Shown here: piece after piece, positions 56,002 to 59,755 of the stretch
Layout of the letters: each line of letters begins with the position of its first letter
Position numbering within the stretch: position 1 is the stretch's first letter
Assembly: GCA_011389745.1 (NCBI GenBank)
Contig: JAABTQ010000018.1
Span: forward strand, 1-59,755
DNA length: 59,755 nt
Origin: Desulfobacteraceae bacterium
Lineage (GTDB): Bacteria > Desulfobacterota > Desulfobacteria > Desulfobacterales > SKZT01
Reading direction: 5' to 3'
Translations under genes and position numbers: made by a program
Notes under the pieces: generated by a model
Told to the model about the DNA's origin: nothing
What the model saw: the letters and a program-made list of their open reading frames with translations, nothing else
The model's database searches: none

Positions 56002-57138
56002 ATGATCAATTTTCGAAATTTAATATTGGCAGTGGTTGGTTGTCTGATCTTTGTTGTGTCCGGAACTTTGGCGCCGGCTTCGGAAAACTTGTTATGTGTG
56101 ACCGGACCGTGTCATTTGAAATTTCCGGAAGATCACGGGCCTCATCCTGGTTTCAGAACCGAATGGTGGTATTACACAGGTAATGTGTCGGATAAAAACG
56201 GATTGAAATTCGGATTTCAGCTGACATTTTTCAGAAGCCGTATCGATAATAAAAGCGCAAATACTCAAAAATCGTCCGGTCAAGTCTCGGCATGGAGAGC
56301 TCAGCAACTGATTTTAGCCCACGCCGCCATAACGGAAATTTCCGAAAAAAAACATCATCAGTCCGAGCGAATGGTACGTCAGGCCGTGGATATGGCCGGA
56401 GCTGCCCGAAAGAGAGATCGTACACACGTATTTTTAAGGAACTGGTCTCTGGATTTGATGCCTGAATATCATATAATCGAAGCGGATACAGGGGATTTTG
56501 CACTTGAATTGACCCTGGTTCCCATGAAAAAACCTGTTTCGCACGGAGATCAGGGTTACAGCCGAAAGGGACAAAAGGTTGAAAGCGCAAGTTGTTATTA
56601 CTCTTTTACCCGGCTTAAGGCTCAGGGCAACATCAGGGTCGGGACCAAAACTTTTGAAGTTGACGGACTTGCATGGATGGATCACGAGTTCAGCACGAAT
56701 CCGTTGGAGCCGGATCTGGAGGGTTGGGACTGGTTCAGCATTCAATTGGATAATCACACTGAGTTGATGGCATATTTTTTAAGAAAAAAAGACGGAACTT
56801 ACAGCGATGCTTCAAGCGCCACTTTTGTCACGGTGTCGGGAGACAGTGTTCATCTGAACCGGTCAGATTTGGACTTAAAAATAATGAACACATGGAAAAG
56901 CAAGCAGTCCGGAGCAAATTATCCCTCACAATGGCGTCTGAGAATTCCGAAGCTGTATCTGGAACTTGACATCGAAGCTGTCGTGAACGATCAGGAAATG
57001 AAGACCCCCGAAACAACAGGGGTTACCTACTGGGAAGGGAGCGTTTCTATTGCAGGTTTCCTGAAAGGTCAGACGGTTTCAGGAATGGGGTATACGGAAT
57101 TGACAGGCTATGTCAAACCTCTTAATGTGCCGATGTAG
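56002..57138 (+). CDS. CrtC/AttH lipocalin-like protein, exported
   Basis: 378 residues. It has an N-terminal signal or anchor (MINFRNLILAVVGCLIFVVS). The CrtC-like lipocalin motif is PGFRTEWWYYTGNV followed by FGFQLTFFRSR, and VDGLAWMDHEFSTN and DWFSIQLDN later in the chain. The family includes carotenoid 1,2-hydratases and AttH; no carotenoid genes lie nearby, so AttH-like participation in the ABC system is more likely. The start lies two bases after the permease stop. An in-frame upstream start at 55930 would overlap the permease and is less likely. Confidence 0.88.
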   Translation: MINFRNLILAVVGCLIFVVSGTLAPASENLLCVTGPCHLKFPEDHGPHPGFRTEWWYYTGNVSDKNGLKFGFQLTFFRSRIDNKSANTQKSSGQVSAWRAQQLILAHAAITEISEKKHHQSERMVRQAVDMAGAARKRDRTHVFLRNWSLDLMPEYHIIEADTGDFALELTLVPMKKPVSHGDQGYSRKGQKVESASCYYSFTRLKAQGNIRVGTKTFEVDGLAWMDHEFSTNPLEPDLEGWDWFSIQLDNHTELMAYFLRKKDGTYSDASSATFVTVSGDSVHLNRSDLDLKIMNTWKSKQSGANYPSQWRLRIPKLYLELDIEAVVNDQEMKTPETTGVTYWEGSVSIAGFLKGQTVSGMGYTELTGYVKPLNVPM

Positions 57139-57142
57139 TTTT

Positions 57143-57182
57143 AAGTTCGGTCTTGATTACTAAAACAAGACCGAACTTGTTT
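57143..57182. terminator. Bidirectional terminator after the ABC export operon
   Basis: AAGTTCGGTCTTG (57143-57155) pairs with CAAGACCGAACTT (57166-57178), 13 perfect pairs with a 10-base loop, followed by GTTTT. It lies five bases after the lipocalin gene and also downstream of the converging zinc-ribbon gene. Confidence 0.88.
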
Positions 57183-57212
57183 TGATTGGAAAACAAACGG
57201 AATTATCCTATA

Positions 57213-57410
57213 TTAAATGAAATTTCCCAAGTTCAATGCTTTGTCTCCAGTGTAGATAAAATCATCTTCTTCATCATACTCACTGAGTTTGTGATGACAA
57301 CTGGGGCAAAAAAAATAATTTGGGTAAGGATCTTTCCCACATTTTTTGCATGCCCTGCCCGTGTTTATCCTTTTTTTCAAAGGCTTGGGCTTTTTGATAT
57401 TCCTTTTCAT
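57213..57410 (-). CDS. Small zinc-ribbon protein next to dksA
   Basis: 65 residues from ATG 57410, preceded by GGAG. A basic N-terminus (MKRNIKKPKPLKKRINTGRA) leads to two cysteine pairs CKKC and CPSC separated by GKDPYPNYFF, followed by an acidic tail. It looks like a small rubredoxin-like or zinc-ribbon protein of unknown function. It lies downstream of dksA on the same strand, 71 bases away. Confidence 0.7.
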   Translation of the reverse strand: MKRNIKKPKPLKKRINTGRACKKCGKDPYPNYFFCPSCHHKLSEYDEEDDFIYTGDKALNLGNFI

Positions 57411-57481
57411 TTTACTCTCCGTACCATCTCGCACAAACCGTTTATCGGATTGTGCAAAACATAAGTCGCCTTCCCCGCTTT

Positions 57482-57844
57482 TTACTCTCCACTAGCTTTT
57501 TCGAGCTTTTCTTCATTTGTTTTGCATGCGATGCACTGGTTGGTCATGGGTCTTGCCATCAGGCGCTTAACGGATATGTCCTCCCCGCAAATTTCGCAAA
57601 TACCGAATGTGCCTTCTTCAATACGCTCCAGTGCCTCACGAATTTTGATGATAAGTTTGGCTTCCCTATCTCTTATCCTGAGCATAAAACTTCTATCAGA
57701 ATCAAAAGATGCACGGTCGGTGGGGTCCGGAAGATTATCACCAGGGTCACGCATCCGGTTCACTGCACTTTCGCCATGCAATAAAAGATCCTCGAGCTGT
57801 TCCGTGAGAAGTTTCTTAAAATATTCCAAATCCTTTTTTTTCAT
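57482..57844 (-). CDS. dksA: DksA/TraR family zinc-finger transcription factor
   Basis: 120 residues. A coiled-coil-like N-terminal region (EYFKKLLTEQLEDLLLHGES, AKLIIKIREALERIEEGTFG) is followed by the C4 finger CEICGEDISVKRLMARPMT and CIAC, with all four cysteines present. The acidic DPxD-like tip of DksA may be represented by NLPDPTDRAS. It binds the RNA polymerase secondary channel and acts with ppGpp. AAAGG precedes the ATG. It is short compared with the E. coli DksA of 151 residues, as often in this lineage. Confidence 0.92.
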   Translation of the reverse strand: MKKKDLEYFKKLLTEQLEDLLLHGESAVNRMRDPGDNLPDPTDRASFDSDRSFMLRIRDREAKLIIKIREALERIEEGTFGICEICGEDISVKRLMARPMTNQCIACKTNEEKLEKASGE

Positions 57845-58140
57845 AAACCAACCTTTGTGTATTAAATTTTTCGGGAAAATATAAATTTAATAAATTACAA
57901 TCGATGAAAAGATAAAGCAGATTTTAACTTTAGCAAGGATAAAATTAGCAATAAATATGCCAAGCCTGCCGATGTCCGTTTTGGCAATTGATCATTCCGC
58001 CATAAATCCTGAGCACTGAAAAAACGTTTTATGACCAAAAAATATTTTTTAATTATATTTCGTTGATATTGTGTTAAAATTCTAAAAAAAATCATTAAAA
58101 GAATAACCTTAACATTTAATTATTAAAGTGATATTCAAAA
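57845..58140. other. AT-rich divergent intergenic region
   Basis: 296 bases between dksA (minus) and rsmE (plus). It is very AT-rich with poly-A and poly-T stretches, and must hold both promoters. No open frame above 30 codons with a Shine-Dalgarno was seen, and no convincing promoter pair could be chosen. Confidence 0.6.
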
Positions 58141-58911
58141 ATGTACCATCGCTTTTTTTTACCTCAAACACAAATCGAACATCCGGTGCCGGCCATCACC
58201 GGTGCTGATATAAACCATATCAGAAATGTACTCAGGCTAAAGCCGGGAGATAACATTGTCATCTTTGACGGAACCGGGACGGAATATCTTGCACGCATTG
58301 TGCAATTGTCATCAAATAAGGCGATTGTTGAAATCATTGAAAAAAAGTTTTCATCATCAGAAAGTCCTGTCCATATCTGTCTTGCTCAGGCCTATCTAAA
58401 AGAAAAGAAAATGGATCTGTTGGTACGTCAGGCCACCGAGCTTGGCATCAATCGCTGGCAACCTTTCTTTTCAGAAAGAAGTATCCCCAGGCCGGATCAC
58501 AATCGGCTGGTTTCACGCGCTCAAAGATGGGAAAAAATCATGATGGCAGCTGTCAAACAATGCCGACGAAACCGCCTGATGGAAATCGGGCAATCCGTAT
58601 CATTTGAGGAAATACTAGTATTGGCAAATGATGCGGATATAAAAATCATATTTTGGGAAAATATCGGCAGCCCGATGGTGATAAACGATTTTGCTTCCAA
58701 TAAACAAAAAATCCGATCCGTTTATTCCGTGATAGGACCCGAAGGAGGATTCAGCGCCAAAGAGGTAAAACAGGCCGTGGAGGCCGGATTTGTTCCCGTC
58801 GGGATCGGGCCCAGAATTTTAAGGGCTGAAACAGCAGCCGTTTCGGCTTGTACCCTTTTGCAATACTTGTTCGGTGATTTTGGGCAAAAAGGGCTTGACA
58901 AAAAAAAATAG
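58141..58911 (+). CDS. rsmE: 16S rRNA (uracil-1498-N3)-methyltransferase
   Basis: 256 residues. It begins MYHRFFLPQTQIEHPVPAIT, with the SPOUT-class knot motifs YSVIGPEGGFSAKEV and GPRILRAETAAVSA, and KKMDLLVRQATELGI in the middle. It methylates U1498 of 16S rRNA in the 30S subunit. No Shine-Dalgarno precedes the ATG. It is followed by tRNA-Phe after 35 bases. Confidence 0.95.
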   Translation: MYHRFFLPQTQIEHPVPAITGADINHIRNVLRLKPGDNIVIFDGTGTEYLARIVQLSSNKAIVEIIEKKFSSSESPVHICLAQAYLKEKKMDLLVRQATELGINRWQPFFSERSIPRPDHNRLVSRAQRWEKIMMAAVKQCRRNRLMEIGQSVSFEEILVLANDADIKIIFWENIGSPMVINDFASNKQKIRSVYSVIGPEGGFSAKEVKQAVEAGFVPVGIGPRILRAETAAVSACTLLQYLFGDFGQKGLDKKK

Positions 58912-58946
58912 TTACATTAAAAACCACCTTTACGCTTTCAATGTGG

Positions 58947-59019
58947 GCCGAGGTAGCTCAGTCGGTAGAGCAGGGGACTGAAAATCCCCGTGTCGGCAGT
59001 TCGATTCTGTCCCTCGGCA
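58947..59019 (+). tRNA. tRNA-Phe (anticodon GAA)
   Basis: The acceptor GCCGAGG (58947-58953) pairs with CCTCGGC (59012-59018), discriminator A at 59019, and CTC follows, so CCA is not encoded. The anticodon stem GGGGA/TCCCC (58973-58977, 58985-58989) holds loop CTGAAAA with anticodon GAA at 58980-58982. The D arm AGCTCAGTCGGTAGAGC is standard. Confidence 0.96.
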
Positions 59020-59034
59020 CTCAAAAAAATCAAG

Positions 59035-59067
59035 GGTTTACATCAAGTCGGTGTAAGCCTTTTTTTT
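59035..59067 (+). terminator. Rho-independent terminator of tRNA-Phe
   Basis: GGTTTACA (59035-59042) pairs with TGTAAGCC (59052-59059) with one G-U pair, followed by eight T residues at 59060-59067. It lies 15 bases after the tRNA. The MITE-like element begins ten bases beyond the T tract. Confidence 0.85.
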
Positions 59068-59076
59068 GTTTCATTT
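59068..59076. repeat. Left 9-bp target site duplication
   Basis: GTTTCATTT is identical to the right copy at 59297-59305, and each copy directly abuts one end of the terminal inverted repeats. This is the expected scar of transposition. Confidence 0.8.
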
Positions 59077-59296
59077 GAGTGTAACCTGTTTGTGTGAAGA
59101 GACTTGTGCTTAATTGTAGGTGCGAATTCATTCGCACAATGTGAACCCGGTTGTCCATTATAGAGTCTATGCCCGTCCCCCAGGAAAAAAGTTGCTGGGG
59201 GCCTCTAAGGAATTTATTGTAAATCCGTGCCGGATGTAAGTGCGAATGAATTCGCACTTACAGAAAAATCGGATTTCACACAAACAGGTTCCACTC
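59077..59296. mobile_element. MITE-like element, 220 bp, no coding capacity
   Basis: Terminal inverted repeats of 22 bp with one mismatch: left GAGTGTAACCTG... (59077-59098), right ...CAGGTTCCACTC (59275-59296); the inner 16 bases (AACCTGTTTGTGTGAA and its complement) are perfect. A 9-bp direct repeat flanks both ends. Inside, two palindromes of 18 bases (GTGCGAATTCATTCGCAC at 59120-59137 and its reverse complement at 59240-59257) face each other, and a central hairpin CCCCCAG/CTGGGGG (59177-59183, 59195-59201) is enclosed by TAGAG/CTCTA. No open frame. It was probably mobilised in trans by a transposase elsewhere. Confidence 0.8.
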
Positions 59297-59305
59297 GTTT
59301 CATTT
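59297..59305. repeat. Right 9-bp target site duplication
   Basis: GTTTCATTT, identical to 59068-59076, directly follows the right terminal inverted repeat. Confidence 0.8.
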
Positions 59306-59755
59306 CCTTTTAACCCCAACTATACCCCTGATCCTGAAAAAAACCTCTATTTTATCCCCAAAACCCAGGTTTATAGCAGTAGTCATTAACCTGGAGGTCA
59401 TTCATAATGAGTCCACATTCTATCCGTGATTCCATGTGTGCCACCATGACCGTCTGAGTTCCGACAAATTCGGCTTCCAGATCAGAGGTCTTGAACATAA
59501 GCGATGATCTCATTGATGTAGGCAACGGATTTTAAATCTTTGTAAGTGATCATGCGCAGGAAGATATCATTTTAGCAATGGTTGAAAAAGGGAAAAAGTT
59601 TGAATAATTATATGGCTCTGTATTCTTGATCTTGCAGATAGAGCCCATGATTTGGTATGGTTTATTTAAAGCTAAATTCCATAGGTCATGCCCGGAATTA
59701 ATGGCTGTAATCCGGCAGACAGACAGCACAGTGTTTTAAAAATTGAGAGGGAATG
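59306..59755. other. 450 bases without an intact gene; possible decayed frame
   Basis: No open frame of normal length. On the plus strand a frame from ATG 59407 to TAA 59605 is open apart from TGA at 59455 and TAA at 59533, and its last part (DHAQEDIILAMVEKGKKFE) reads like protein. It may be a pseudogene remnant or chance. No match to a known family was recognised. Confidence 0.3.

Noticed and set aside
59455-59457. In-frame TGA as a selenocysteine codon
   Set aside because: No SECIS-like hairpin directly follows and a second stop (TAA) occurs in the same frame at 59533.

Overview
The window looks like the chromosome of an anaerobic deltaproteobacterium (Desulfobacterota, probably a Desulfobacterales relative). 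The basis is inference from ribosomal protein and EF-Tu sequence style, an octahaem c-type cytochrome, a class I PHA synthase and moderate GC content; no 16S gene is present to settle it.

Region 1 (1-29.6 kb, all + strand) is one nearly unbroken run of information-processing genes: 3' end of tuf copy 1, rpmG, tRNA-Trp, secE, nusG, rplKAJL, rpoBC, rpsLG, tuf copy 2, then the S10, spc and alpha operons joined end to end as far as rplQ, where a clear terminator closes the run. fusA is missing between rpsG and tuf, and adk and map are missing between secY and infA. Several ribosomal genes use TTG or GTG starts behind very strong Shine-Dalgarno sequences. An L10-type leader precedes rplJL, a strong hairpin separates rplL from rpoB, and a terminator-like structure sits directly in front of tuf. 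RplQ carries an acidic tail of about 110 residues.

Region 2 (29.6-44 kb) is accessory or housekeeping: an orphan B12-binding radical SAM protein; a two-gene flavin/pyridine-nucleotide oxidoreductase operon; a lipoprotein SppA-type protease; a Lon protease with a divergent catalytic neighbourhood; a small zinc-ribbon protein; PhaC; an orphan sigma-54 response regulator; oligoendopeptidase F; and tRNA-Val.

Region 3 (44-52.5 kb) holds a polar amino acid ABC importer operon with palindromic repeats between its binding-protein and permease genes, ending in a PaaI-like thioesterase. It is followed by a class II photolyase, a DUF4126 membrane protein, an O-methyltransferase and a secreted octahaem cytochrome of the hydroxylamine oxidoreductase-like type.

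Region 4 (52.5-59.8 kb) holds a three-gene ABC export-like operon (ATPase, FtsX-type permease, CrtC/AttH lipocalin-like protein), then a zinc-ribbon protein with DksA, RsmE and tRNA-Phe. Just behind the tRNA-Phe terminator is a 220-bp non-coding element with 22-bp terminal inverted repeats and a perfect 9-bp flanking direct repeat. It looks like a MITE and is the clearest mobile signal in the window. The last 450 bases show no intact gene.
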